Positions 42,210 through 51,400 of a stretch of DNA of 64,000 nt are shown here, one piece after another. The notes beneath the pieces are model-generated. The model was not told the origin of the DNA. It was given only the letters and a program-made list of their open reading frames with translations, and did no database searches. The DNA comes from Acidobacteriota bacterium (GTDB lineage Bacteria > Acidobacteriota > Blastocatellia > Pyrinomonadales > Pyrinomonadaceae): assembly GCA_019239425.1 (NCBI GenBank), contig JAFAZX010000018.1, positions 1 through 64,000 on the forward strand, read 5' to 3'. Position numbers and translations under genes: made by a program. Every line of letters starts with the position of its first letter. Positions within the stretch are counted from its first letter, which is position 1.

Positions 42210-43577
42210 ATGCCCTTAGCCGAAGTCTCGCCGCCCGCAGAGGAGAGTCCGACCCCCGTCTCGCCGGGGCCTTTGCTGCGCCGCGTCGCGGACTTGAAGA
42301 CGAGGAACGTCCAGCCCGAGACGGTTCGACGCCTCGCGCACGCGCGCGTCGTCTTCGCCGACTACGAACGGCTCCGACAGGACTTCCCGCAACTGCGCGA
42401 CGAGAGCCTCGAACGTTCGCACGCGGAACTCCAAAGCCTCGCCGGGTCGGAGAGGCGGCTCGCCGTCCGCCGCATCATCGACGCGTGGCTTCTGCGGAAC
42501 GTCGCCTTCATCTCCGAGAAGCAGGCGCGGCAGGAGGCGGTCAACACGCGCATCGAAGTCACCGCAGAGACGGCCACGGCCTTCCGCCCGCCGCACTACG
42601 GCCGCGCGCTCGTCTACTCTTTGGCGGAGAGCCGGCCGCACGCCGCGGACGACCCGGAAGCGGGCGAGGGGCTGCTCGACGTGAAGGGCACGGGCGTCGG
42701 GCCGAAGGCCGAGCCGCACTTCGGGCCGCACGGCGACGGGCTGATGAAGCTCTACGACGCCTTCCGCGAGGTGGCGTTCCAGAAGTTGATGGACTTCGTC
42801 TTCCGCGCCGAGGGCGTGCCCTACACGACCGTCCCGCTCTACGCCGCCATCGACGCGGGCTTCGACTGCAAGCACACGGTGCGGCCCTTGCCGGCGGGCC
42901 TCCTCGTCCGCCGCGCGCACCGTCGGCCCGTCTACCGCTGGGGCACGAAGGAGCCGGACTCGCCGGCCGTGCCGCTCGAGCTGAAGATAGAGTTCCTCCT
43001 GCGCCGCTACGGCATCACGTCTGTCAGCCCCGCGACGACCATCGACATCGCTGAGCGCGGCGGCGGCACGCACATTAAGTACGGCTTCTTCAACGTCACC
43101 TACAGCCCCGAGAAAGTCGAGCGGATCAAAGGCCTCACCGGCTTCAAGGGCGAGCCGCAGCAGTTCGACGGCGTCTGCATGCAGTTCACGCGCGACGTGG
43201 AAGCCGACCCGCCGCGCGCGGAGATCATCGACCTCGGCGGCTACTTCGTCAGGGAGAGGTTCGAGAACCCGCTCGTCAGCCTCGTGGCCTGCCGCATCAT
43301 GCGCCTCGGCGAGATCATCGGGCAGACGGACGCGCGCTTCACGCAGCCCGAAGAGAGGTTCGTCAAAGCCTACAGGTTCGACGCGCGCGGCGGGCCGAAG
43401 TTCAAGTCGCCTCTGCTGGCGGGCGTCGACCCCTCGCGCCCCGAGCCGCAGATGACCGACGTGCGCGTGCTCGCACGCGACCTCGCCTTCGAGTACCGCG
43501 CCGGCCGGCTCGACGGACAGGGCGTGCTCGACACCCTCGACGCTTACGTCGAAGACGTCACCTCACGCTGGCATTAG
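42210..43577 (+). CDS. SelO-like kinase-fold protein, candidate AMP-transferase
   Basis: 455 residues. The middle follows the order of blocks in SelO (YdiU), the kinase-fold protein AMPylase: GLLDVKGTGVGPKAEPHFG (SelO: LQLKGSG then TP and R), HGDGLMKLYDAFREVAFQKL (SelO: DGRAALRPVLREYLVSEAM), VPYTTVPLYAAIDAG (SelO: IPTTRAL) and PLPAGLLVRRAHRR (SelO: GAVLTRVA). The Lys in DVKGTG would be the ATP-binding Lys. SelO-type proteins move AMP onto Ser/Thr/Tyr, and the related SidJ does polyglutamylation. The match is by pattern only and the C-terminal half (REIIDLGG region, broken: AEIIDLGGYFVRERF) is unlike SelO. Divergent from the acidic peptide gene; followed 18 bases later by a capsule-type glycosyltransferase. 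Confidence 0.5.
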   Translation: MPLAEVSPPAEESPTPVSPGPLLRRVADLKTRNVQPETVRRLAHARVVFADYERLRQDFPQLRDESLERSHAELQSLAGSERRLAVRRIIDAWLLRNVAFISEKQARQEAVNTRIEVTAETATAFRPPHYGRALVYSLAESRPHAADDPEAGEGLLDVKGTGVGPKAEPHFGPHGDGLMKLYDAFREVAFQKLMDFVFRAEGVPYTTVPLYAAIDAGFDCKHTVRPLPAGLLVRRAHRRPVYRWGTKEPDSPAVPLELKIEFLLRRYGITSVSPATTIDIAERGGGTHIKYGFFNVTYSPEKVERIKGLTGFKGEPQQFDGVCMQFTRDVEADPPRAEIIDLGGYFVRERFENPLVSLVACRIMRLGEIIGQTDARFTQPEERFVKAYRFDARGGPKFKSPLLAGVDPSRPEPQMTDVRVLARDLAFEYRAGRLDGQGVLDTLDAYVEDVTSRWH

Positions 43578-43595
43578 TCCGGAGGAGAGTCGCGC

Positions 43596-44549
43596 ATGAA
43601 GATTCTGCTGAGGAGCATGTTCCCGTGCCCCTCCGTCGACCGCTGGCGGGCCTTCGAGGCGCTTCTCAAACAGTGCCTCGACGAGCTGGGCCACGAGGTC
43701 ATCGAGCTGCACCTCGACCCGCTCTTCCCGCCCGACCCGGCGGACGTTGACTTTAAGATTTACGCGCACAAGACGCGGCGCGAGGTGCCCGGCGCAGACC
43801 TCTTCTACAAGGAGATGCACATGCGCGGCCTCTTCACCATCGACGCCGAAGGGTGGGGCGCCGACCACTCGGCCGTGCGCGAGCCGCCCGACCTCGACGC
43901 CGGCGACGCGGCCGAGGCCGAGAGGTTCGTCGCCCGCATCCGCGAGCAGTTCGTCTCGAACGGGCACTCGAAGCAGCGGCAGCCCGAGCTGCGTTCGATT
44001 CCCGAAGAGTACAAGCCGTACCTCCTCGTCCCGCTCCAACTGCCGACCGACGACACGATCATGCACCACTCGCCCGTGAGCGTCGTCGAGTTCGTCCACG
44101 TCGTCTCGGACTGGGCCGAGGGGGCGGGGCAGAAGATTCTCTTCAAGCTGCACCCGGGCGCCGTGTACCCGGAAATCGCCGCCGCCGTCGAAGCGCGCAG
44201 CGCCGCGAACCCTTACGTCAACCGCCTCGACGCAAACATCCACAGCCTGATCCAGGGCGCAGAGGGCGTCGTCGTCATCAACTCCGGCACGGGGTTCGAG
44301 AGTCTGATTCACGGCAAGCCGGTCGTCACGTTCGGGAACTGCGACTACAAGTCCGTGACGTTCGCGGCGCGGCGGGACAACCTGGATGAGGCGAGGGAGT
44401 ACGTCGCCGGCTACAGGCCGGGGCAGCGCCTGCGCGGCATCAAGTTCGTCCACCACTACTACACGCGCCACGCCTTCGACGTTTACGCCGACGACCGCGC
44501 GGAGGTCAGGCGCCGCCTGTTGGACTACCTGAAGTCTCACCTGTCCTGA
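43596..44549 (+). CDS. Capsular polysaccharide-type glycosyltransferase (KpsS/KpsC-like GT-B)
   Basis: 317 residues with GGAGGAGAG upstream of the ATG. GT-B fold with LLVPLQLPTDDTIMHHSP, then KLHPGAVYPEIAAAV and GVVVINSGTGFESLIHGKPV, the block pattern of capsule-synthesis proteins of the KpsC/KpsS and related GT groups. The family builds Kdo or other sugars onto lipid or capsule acceptors. The N-terminus (KILLRSMFPCPSVDRWRAF) contains an unusual DR(W) stretch. It lies 18 bases after the SelO-like gene, so they are probably cotranscribed, and ends before CCACAGAG palindrome copy 4. Confidence 0.75.
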   Translation: MKILLRSMFPCPSVDRWRAFEALLKQCLDELGHEVIELHLDPLFPPDPADVDFKIYAHKTRREVPGADLFYKEMHMRGLFTIDAEGWGADHSAVREPPDLDAGDAAEAERFVARIREQFVSNGHSKQRQPELRSIPEEYKPYLLVPLQLPTDDTIMHHSPVSVVEFVHVVSDWAEGAGQKILFKLHPGAVYPEIAAAVEARSAANPYVNRLDANIHSLIQGAEGVVVINSGTGFESLIHGKPVVTFGNCDYKSVTFAARRDNLDEAREYVAGYRPGQRLRGIKFVHHYYTRHAFDVYADDRAEVRRRLLDYLKSHLS

Positions 44550-44570
44550 GTTCACAGTGAAGGGATTTCA

Positions 44571-44639
44571 CCGCAGAGACACAGAGGCACAGCTTAAAGA
44601 CAATAACTCAACAAGCCGTGCCTCTGTGTCTCTGTGGTT
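44571..44639. repeat. CCACAGAG palindrome, copy 4
   Basis: 26-base arms (44571-44596 and 44614-44639) with two mismatches, 17-base loop. This is the most diverged copy (ACCGCAGAG on the left), but the inner core GACACAGAGGCAC is the same. It lies between convergent genes ending at 44549 and 44659. Confidence 0.88.
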
Positions 44640-44658
44640 CAAATCGTCTCGGCTACGC

Positions 44659-45603
44659 TCAACAGCAAGCAGCCATAAGCGAGACGGCCAGCCTGAGCAC
44701 CTCGCGCACCCAGCTCTCAAGCCTGTAGTCGCCGACGAGCGCGGCTATCTCCTCGCGCTCTTCGAAGAGTTGTTCCCTCTCGCCCTCAAGCCGCCGAAGG
44801 TGCTCGGCAATCTCGGCCGTGCTCTCGGCCAGACGCACGTAGTGCGGGTGCGTCGCGGCGAAGTGCGGCGCCCAGCCGACCGGAGTGGAGACGACGGGGA
44901 GTCCCGTCGCCAGCGCCTCGAACAGGGGCAGCGGCCCGGCCTCGGTGCTGCTCGTGATGACGAGGCAGTCCATCTGCCTGTAGAGCCGCGGGTACTCTTC
45001 GATGGGGTTCGACTCGCGCGGGTGGTGCAGGCACTCCACGCCGGACGCGCGCAGCCGCTCGGCGTGCGCGTACAGGTCTCTGCCGACGAGCACGGCGCGC
45101 GGTCGCCCGCGTGCCGTGTCGAATTTTAAGAGAGACTCGACGAACCAGTCGCAGCGCTTCCGCCCGTGCGCGTCGTGGCGGCCCACCCAGCCGGCGGAGA
45201 AGCGCGGCGTCGGCTCGCCCCGAACGTCGAAGATCGAGAGCGCGCCCAGCGGCCCTTCGTGCGTCGGCACACCTTCGAGCGCGACGCCCGCCCCCTTCAA
45301 GATTCGTCTCTGCGAAGGGTGCGCGAGCGCGAGCGCCCCGGCCTTACGCACCGCGCGGCGGTCGCCCCACGGCGCGTAGATGTCCGAATGTGTGTAGAGG
45401 TCGTGGACGCAGACGACCGTCCGCGCAAGGTCGGGCGAGGCGACGGCCTGGCTCGGCGAGATCGAGACCCACACGTCCGCGTCGGCCGCAGGCTCGGTCG
45501 AAGCAAAGACTTCGAGGCCGTCGGCGCCGGCCCGCTCGAAGTGCCGCTTCAAGTCCTCGAAGACCCAGCCGCCGCCGTCGGCGAAAACGTTGACCCTCAC
45601 CAA
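44659..45603 (-). CDS. GT4 family glycosyltransferase
   Basis: 314 residues. GT-B fold with a C-terminal retaining pattern: RLYRQMDCLVITSSTEAGPL, PLFEALATGLPVVSTPVGWAPH. The N-terminal half (MVRVNVFADGGGWVFEDLKR, then ARTVVCVHDLYTHSDIYAPW) is a normal acceptor domain. Last gene of the tight minus-strand run; 9 bases after the methyltransferase gene. Likely adds a sugar to the same surface glycan or glycolipid as its neighbours. Confidence 0.88.
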   Translation of the reverse strand: MVRVNVFADGGGWVFEDLKRHFERAGADGLEVFASTEPAADADVWVSISPSQAVASPDLARTVVCVHDLYTHSDIYAPWGDRRAVRKAGALALAHPSQRRILKGAGVALEGVPTHEGPLGALSIFDVRGEPTPRFSAGWVGRHDAHGRKRCDWFVESLLKFDTARGRPRAVLVGRDLYAHAERLRASGVECLHHPRESNPIEEYPRLYRQMDCLVITSSTEAGPLPLFEALATGLPVVSTPVGWAPHFAATHPHYVRLAESTAEIAEHLRRLEGEREQLFEEREEIAALVGDYRLESWVREVLRLAVSLMAACC

Positions 45604-45612
45604 GTCAGAACC

Positions 45613-46410
45613 TCAGCCCTTGCGGGCGATGTAGAAGAGCCAGTTGTCGCGGCACCGCTCGTCGCGCGCGACGAACGAGCCGTCGAGCCCGACGACCTCC
45701 ACGTCGCCGAAGCCCGCGGCTTCGAGCTGCGCGATCTGGCTCTCCTTGTCGATGTAATAGGTCATCAGGCGGAAGCGGTCGCCGTCATTGACGATGGAGT
45801 AGTGCGGCAGGTGGCGCTCGTGCTTGCGGTTGCGCAGGTGGTTGTAGACGTTGAAGAGGTAGCGGCCGACGCGGGCCGTGTTTTTCGTGACGAGTTCCAG
45901 GGGGCGGCGCGCGCCGACGAAGCCGCCGAAGTCGAAGGCCGAGGGGAGACGGCCGTCGCGGTTGTGCGAGGAGAAGAAGAAGACCCCGCCCTTCCGCAGC
46001 ACCCTGTGGACTTCGCCGAGGATGCGCAGGCGGTCTTCGTGGTCGAGGTCGTCGATGGCGTTCCAGCAGAAGTAGACGACCTCGAAGGTCTCGTCGCCGA
46101 AGCTCAACTGCCGGCCGTCGCAGAGCAGGAGCGCGGCGTCCGGGTACTTCGCGCGGCAGGCGTTGAGCATGTTGGCCGAGTAGTCGATGCCGACGTACAG
46201 GTCGCTCAGCGCGCGCAGGTAGGGCGTCGTCCGCCCCTGGCCGACGCCGATGTCGAGGACGGGTTGGCCGCGCATCTTCCCGGCGAGGTGCGCGAAGATG
46301 ACCTCTTCGGCCTTGTGCAGGGAGGTCTTGCGTGCGTATATCTCGGCGCGGCCGGGCACCTCGTAGTGCATCTTGTTTCGGAGAAACATCTCGTCACTGT
46401 TCAAGGGCAC
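45613..46410 (-). CDS. Class I SAM-dependent methyltransferase
   Basis: 265 residues. SAM-binding motif I is GQPVLDIGVGQGRTTPYLR, motif II region YVGIDYSANMLNACRAKYPD and motif post-II LLCDGRQLSFGDETFEVVYF, followed by EVHRVLRKGGVFFFSSH. The layout is that of ubiE/COQ5-like small-molecule methyltransferases. Acceptor unknown; it sits between a CelD-like acetyltransferase and a GT4, so a sugar or lipid acceptor is likely. Confidence 0.88.
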   Translation of the reverse strand: MPLNSDEMFLRNKMHYEVPGRAEIYARKTSLHKAEEVIFAHLAGKMRGQPVLDIGVGQGRTTPYLRALSDLYVGIDYSANMLNACRAKYPDAALLLCDGRQLSFGDETFEVVYFCWNAIDDLDHEDRLRILGEVHRVLRKGGVFFFSSHNRDGRLPSAFDFGGFVGARRPLELVTKNTARVGRYLFNVYNHLRNRKHERHLPHYSIVNDGDRFRLMTYYIDKESQIAQLEAAGFGDVEVVGLDGSFVARDERCRDNWLFYIARKG

Positions 46411-46417
46411 GCCCTCC

Positions 46418-47440
46418 TTATCCGCGCAGGGTGAACTCCAGCCGCCCGACCTCGCGGACGCTGTCGGCCCAGGTCATCTTCCAGTCGTAGGCGCCGCGCA
46501 AAAGGTCGTACTCGCCGAGCCCCAGCTCGCACGCGCGCCTGACGCCCGCGTCTATCACGAGCCGGCCCGGCGACCACTGCTCGAACTCGGGGAGGAAGCC
46601 GCCGTTCCAGGTGCAGAGGCTCGAAGCGCCGTTCATGCTGAGGTCGATGCCGACGACCTCCTCTCCGCGCAGGAGCGCGAAGACGCGCATCTGCCTTCGC
46701 GCGAAGAGGGGCGGTAGCGCGAGCCGCGCGAACGTGAGGTTGGCCTGCTTTTCGAAGCAGCTCCTTTCGCCGAAGCGCGCGAGGTGGAGGCGGAGGAACA
46801 TCTCCGGCAGTTCGGAGGGAGGGAACTCTTCGGGCGTCAGCTCGCGCACGCGCAGGCCGTCGGCCGCGGCCTTGCGCTGCGCGCGGAGCAGGGCCTTGCG
46901 GAAGGCGCGGCTGCGGCCCTTGAGGAACTCTTCGTAAGAGCCTGGCAGGCGCAGGTACGCGTACTCGCGCGCGACGCCGAAAGCCTCTTCGGCCTCGCCC
47001 GCTTCGAAGAGGAGGCGCGCGGCGCGCGCGGCGTTCGAGCTCTTCCGAATCCACCAGAGGCTCAGTCGCCCGTAAGCGCGCGGATGTGTGAGCGCGTGGC
47101 GCAGCAGAGCGGTCGCGGCTTCCGAGTCGTCGGCTTCGGCGACGATGTCGTTGTAGTTGCTCATGGCGCTCGGGAAGACGGCCTCGTGCGCGGCGGCGTC
47201 CACGGCGAGCGGGAAGAGGGCGGCGAGGGACGGCCCGCGCCTCGCCGTGATGAGGTGCGGTTTGAGCGAAGGGTTGACGCGGCAGGCGGCGGCGTACCAC
47301 GCGTGAGAGCTGAAGGCGCGGTTGCAGGGCGTGCGTTCGAGGAGCGCGTCCCACTCCGCGGCGAGCGCGTCTATCTCGCGCAGGTCTTCGACGACCTCGC
47401 AGGCGAGTGCGGCGGCGGCCCGTGTGTCGGCGGTGTGCAT
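46418..47440 (-). CDS. GNAT acetyltransferase (CelD/BcsL type)
   Basis: 340 residues. The first part, VEDLREIDALAAEWDALLER and FSSHAWYAAACRV, then the second GNAT-like region RKALLRAQRKAAADGLRVRE and HLARFGERSCFEKQANLTFA, LPPLFARRQMRVFALLRGEE and GRLVIDAGVRRACELGLGEY, follow the double-GNAT layout of proteins annotated as CelD/BcsL, involved in exopolysaccharide modification. Probably acylates a polysaccharide precursor. It is 7 bases before the methyltransferase and 15 bases after the propeller gene. Confidence 0.85.
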   Translation of the reverse strand: MHTADTRAAAALACEVVEDLREIDALAAEWDALLERTPCNRAFSSHAWYAAACRVNPSLKPHLITARRGPSLAALFPLAVDAAAHEAVFPSAMSNYNDIVAEADDSEAATALLRHALTHPRAYGRLSLWWIRKSSNAARAARLLFEAGEAEEAFGVAREYAYLRLPGSYEEFLKGRSRAFRKALLRAQRKAAADGLRVRELTPEEFPPSELPEMFLRLHLARFGERSCFEKQANLTFARLALPPLFARRQMRVFALLRGEEVVGIDLSMNGASSLCTWNGGFLPEFEQWSPGRLVIDAGVRRACELGLGEYDLLRGAYDWKMTWADSVREVGRLEFTLRG

Positions 47441-47455
47441 CGCGCTTGCCTCGGT

Positions 47456-48400
47456 TCAAGCCGTCGCGTCGCCGTCCACGCACGCGAGCCAACGGCCGCG
47501 GCCGACCTCGTGCGCGTCGAGGTGGTGCATGCGGCACCCGTTCCAGACTTCGCGGCCGGGGGAGAGCACGGGACTCTCCGGCAACTCCCCTTCGGCGTAC
47601 TCTTCGACCGTCAGGGAGTTTATCGCAAAGGCGCGGACGCGCGCGCCGTAGATGGGCGAGCAGTCCTGCGCGAACCTGACGAGCCGGCCCGCGTGCGAGA
47701 CGACGCGGCCGGCGGGCCGCGCGCGTTGCCGGTCGCCCGACAACAAAGGCGAGCGCGGGTGCTGTGACCACGGGCCGCTTAACTCTTCCGCGTGATAGAG
47801 GCTGAGCGTGTCGTGCGTCTTCGGCTCGGTGCAGGCGTACAGCCACCAGCGGCCTTCGTGTCGGAAGGGGGTCGGGTCGGCGCAGGCGCCTTCGACGAGC
47901 GTGCCCACGCGCTCCCAGCCTTCGGGGAAGCTGCGCGCCTTGTAGAGCGCGACGCGGTTGAGGCCGAGCGTCTCGGGCGTCATGTAGAACTCGCCTTCGT
48001 GTTCGAAGACGTGCGGGTAGGAGAGGTGGAAGTCTTCGGACAGGACGATGCGCCGGTAGCGCCACGCGAGGCCGTCGTCGCTCTCGGCCAGGCCGATCTC
48101 GCCGAGGCCCGTCAAGGCGTTCAAGACCTCGAAGAACATGAACCAGAGACGGCCGCGACGAATCATGAAAGGGTCTGCGACGAAGAGGGCGGGCACGTCC
48201 GACACGTCCCGGCGCGTGATGACAGGGTTGCGCGCGCCCTCGGCCGGCGCGAGGCTGAGCGGCGAGTCGCCCGCGTAGACGCCGATGGCCCATTCCTGAC
48301 GCGGCGCGGGGCGCGCGAGTGGCGGCCCGCCGGCCGCCCCCTCAACGCGCCCCGCCCCTTCGCCGCCCCGAGTCCCGTGTGTGCTCTCTTCCAAGCGCAT
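47456..48400 (-). CDS. Five-bladed propeller, GINT1 N-terminal-like (GH43-like) protein
   Basis: 314 residues. The repeated beta-propeller marks VADPFMIRRGRLWFMFFE, LSYPHVFEHEGEFYMTPE and ADPTPFRHEGRWWLYACTEP match the domain found N-terminal to plant glucosamine inositolphosphorylceramide transferase (GINT1) and in glycoside hydrolase family 43-like proteins. In bacteria it occurs in polysaccharide clusters and probably binds or trims a sugar. Catalytic acid residues of GH43 are not clearly present. It starts 11 bases after the giant copper oxidase gene. Confidence 0.75.
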   Translation of the reverse strand: MRLEESTHGTRGGEGAGRVEGAAGGPPLARPAPRQEWAIGVYAGDSPLSLAPAEGARNPVITRRDVSDVPALFVADPFMIRRGRLWFMFFEVLNALTGLGEIGLAESDDGLAWRYRRIVLSEDFHLSYPHVFEHEGEFYMTPETLGLNRVALYKARSFPEGWERVGTLVEGACADPTPFRHEGRWWLYACTEPKTHDTLSLYHAEELSGPWSQHPRSPLLSGDRQRARPAGRVVSHAGRLVRFAQDCSPIYGARVRAFAINSLTVEEYAEGELPESPVLSPGREVWNGCRMHHLDAHEVGRGRWLACVDGDATA

Positions 48401-48411
48401 CCGGGCGCGAG

Positions 48412-51400
48412 CTAACGCTTCTGCGTGCCGCCGCCGCCTCCCCCACCGACGGCGTTGCCGCTGCCACTGCCGCCGCGGCTCTGCGTAGACTCCCTACGTT
48501 CGTCCCCCGTCGCCTGCACCTGCGCCCGGCTCGTGATGCAGCCGTTGGACGGGTCTTGCATGCGGTCGGCCGTGCAGGCCGCGGGCGAGTTCGAAGAGAG
48601 CGCGATGACGGTCGTGCCCGCCTGCACCTTGGTCGTGTTGACGCTGAAACTCCAAGTCCCGTCCGCGCCCACCGTGACGCCGGGGCCGAGCGCCCGCGGC
48701 GCGCCGCCGCCCGCGGGGACGGCGTAGACGGTGATGGTCGGCCTCGTCGTCATGCCATTCTGCACCATGTAGGCGCCGCTGACGGCGACCTCGTGACTCT
48801 GCTCGTCGACGACGGCCTTCTGAATCACGGCCACCTCTTTGCGGACGCGGAAGATGCCCCACGTGCCGTTGTTGCCGAGGTCGTTGAAGGAGCTGTAGAG
48901 GTAGTCGCCCGCCGTGCCCTGCCGGCCGCCGGCCTGCGCCAGCACGATGTTCGACGCCTGGAACGGCCACATGAGATAACCGCCGTAGTTCTGCGACAGG
49001 GGGTTGAACCCGATCTGAGTCGAGTCGTTGACGAAGGGCTGCTCCTGCCAGGAGTGGCCGTGGAGGTCGAAGACCTCCATCTGGTTGTAGCCGCCGCCGA
49101 AGAGCACGTGGAAGCGCACGGGCGTGCCGGCCGCGGCGCTGAAGACGGGCGTCTGCGGGTCGGCGGGCGTGGCGGAGCTGAGGTTGGAGATGAGCCAGTT
49201 GGAGACCTTCGCGGTGCTGTCGCCGCCGGGGAACCCGCCGGAGCCCAGGTTCGACGCCGTGACGGGGGCCGCGACCGGGTAGCGGTAGCCCATGAACTCC
49301 GAGCGGTAGTTGAAGGCCGCGAAGAGCGGGGCGACCATCTGCTGCGTCTGGATGTTGTTCTGGAAGACGAGCACCATCTCGCGGAAGGAGGTGCCGTCCT
49401 TCTTCATGATCGTCGCCGCCGCGCGCGTCGAGGCGTCTTCGACGAAGGTCGAGTCCGCGGGCTCGATGATGAGCGCGCCGACCAGCCCCGTGATGTCCTG
49501 CATCAAGGGGTCTGCCGGCAGGAGGTTGACGGCGCCGAACTCGACGGGCGTCGCCGTGCCGTCGGCCGCGATGGTGCCCGCGTACCACTGGTAGGTGGCG
49601 GACGCGCCGGGCGCGACGGTCTGGGTGGAGTTGAAGCCGATGTTCGTGTCGCCGGAGCTGGTGATGTTGGAGGTCAGGAGCTGCGGCGAAAGCCCGACCG
49701 AAGTTGAGGCGTTCAGCGTCGGGTTGACCGAGGAGAGGCCGGCCCTGCCGAACGGGCTGTTGATGAAGGCGTTGGCCTTGTAGCTGACGAGCGTCTGCGG
49801 CGTGGTGCCGCCGCACGGCGTCGTGCCGAGGCAGTTCCTCAGCACGACGTTGATGCACTCGCCGGCGTGCGCGCGCAGGATCAGGGGTTCGATGGGGACG
49901 CCCGCCTTCAACGTCCCGTCGGTGTTCAGGTCTTCGTTGCGGACGTAGAGGAGCGCGTTCGGGTCGGCCAGGGGGAAGGTCTGGTTGAAGCCCTGGGCCG
50001 GGGGCGTCGTGCTGCCGTTGAAGGCCTGCCCGCGCGAGTTGTAGACCAGTTGGCCGCCGGGCAGCGCCTTCGCGGCCGAGACGGCCGTGACGTTGTACGT
50101 CCGCTGACGGGAGTCGGTCGGGCAGCTGACGTTCGCCAGCGGGCTGGCCTTCGGCACGCGGTTGTCGGGCAGCGCCAGAAGGTTCGGGGCGGGCTGCGTG
50201 TAGGCGCGGAAGATGCCCCACACCCCGTTGACGAGGCCGTCGGCGCCGCCGCTCGGCTCGTAGAGGTAGTCGGCGAAGCTGTTCTGCCCGCCCGCCGGGA
50301 GCGTGGGCACGTCGAAGAGCATCTCGAAGTGCTCGGAGATGCCCATGCCCTGCGCGGCGACGAAGCCGGAGTTGGAGATCGAAGGCTCGGGGTGCCAGCG
50401 GAAGCCGTGGAGCCTGAGCGGGTGGCCGACGAGGTGCGCGCCGACGAGCGTGCGAATCTGGACGCGGTCGCCCGCGTACGCGCGCAGCAGCGGCGTGTAG
50501 GGGTCTGTGCCCTGCGGGCAGCCGCTCGACGCGGCCGTCGCGGCGGTCGTGCCGGCGTTCGGGTTGCAGCCCGCGATGAGCTGGTTCTTCGGGAACTTGA
50601 AGCAGCCGGCGCCCGTGCAGCCGGGGTTGATGAGTTGGGACGAGCTGGGCTGCGAGTTGAGGCTCGTGTCGCCGCGCGCCATCGAGCTGAAGGCGTAGGC
50701 GAGGTCGGTCGCCTGCGGGCTGCTGCCCGCCGTGCCGACGCGCAGCGGCAGAGGCTCGTTGCGGTAGTTCACCGAGTAGGTGCCGCTGTTGTTGGTCGGG
50801 CTGATGACGGTCGGGCTGATGTTGCTGCCCGGCGCGGAGATGACGTTGGCCGAGTCGGCCCAACTGGCGTGCATCGTCGGGTTAGCCACCGGCAGCTTCA
50901 GGGAAGTGCCGCTGCCGGTCTGGGTGATGTTGTAGAGGTCGCACGCGGTCGAGGGCTGCGGCTCCGGGTTTATGACCGACCAGCCCGTGCTCGTCTTGAT
51001 GGCGAAAGCCTTCGACGAGAGCGTGACGCCGCTGTTCCCGAAGGCGGCCTTCGTGTTGGCGCCGACGTTCGGGGTGCCGAGCGTCGTCGGGCAGGTGCCC
51101 GGCGTCGGCGCCGTGCCCGAGGGGCTGGCGTTCAGCTCGGTCTGGACGTTGGTGGCGTAGTTGGCGTTGGGGCCGGAACTGGCGTTGGAGAAGGTGAAGG
51201 GGAAGAAGGTCGAGGCCGGGACGGTCGGCTTGCTCACGCTGGCGGCCGTGTAGGCCAGCGCCATGTCCTGGAACTCCAGCGCGAACTCGCGGTAGCTCTC
51301 CGACTGGTTGGCCGTGACGATGACGGCCTGCCAGGTCGTCGGCCCGCCGTCGTCGCGCAGCAGCGTGCCGTCGGCGCGCTTCGAGTTGGTGTCGTAGAGC

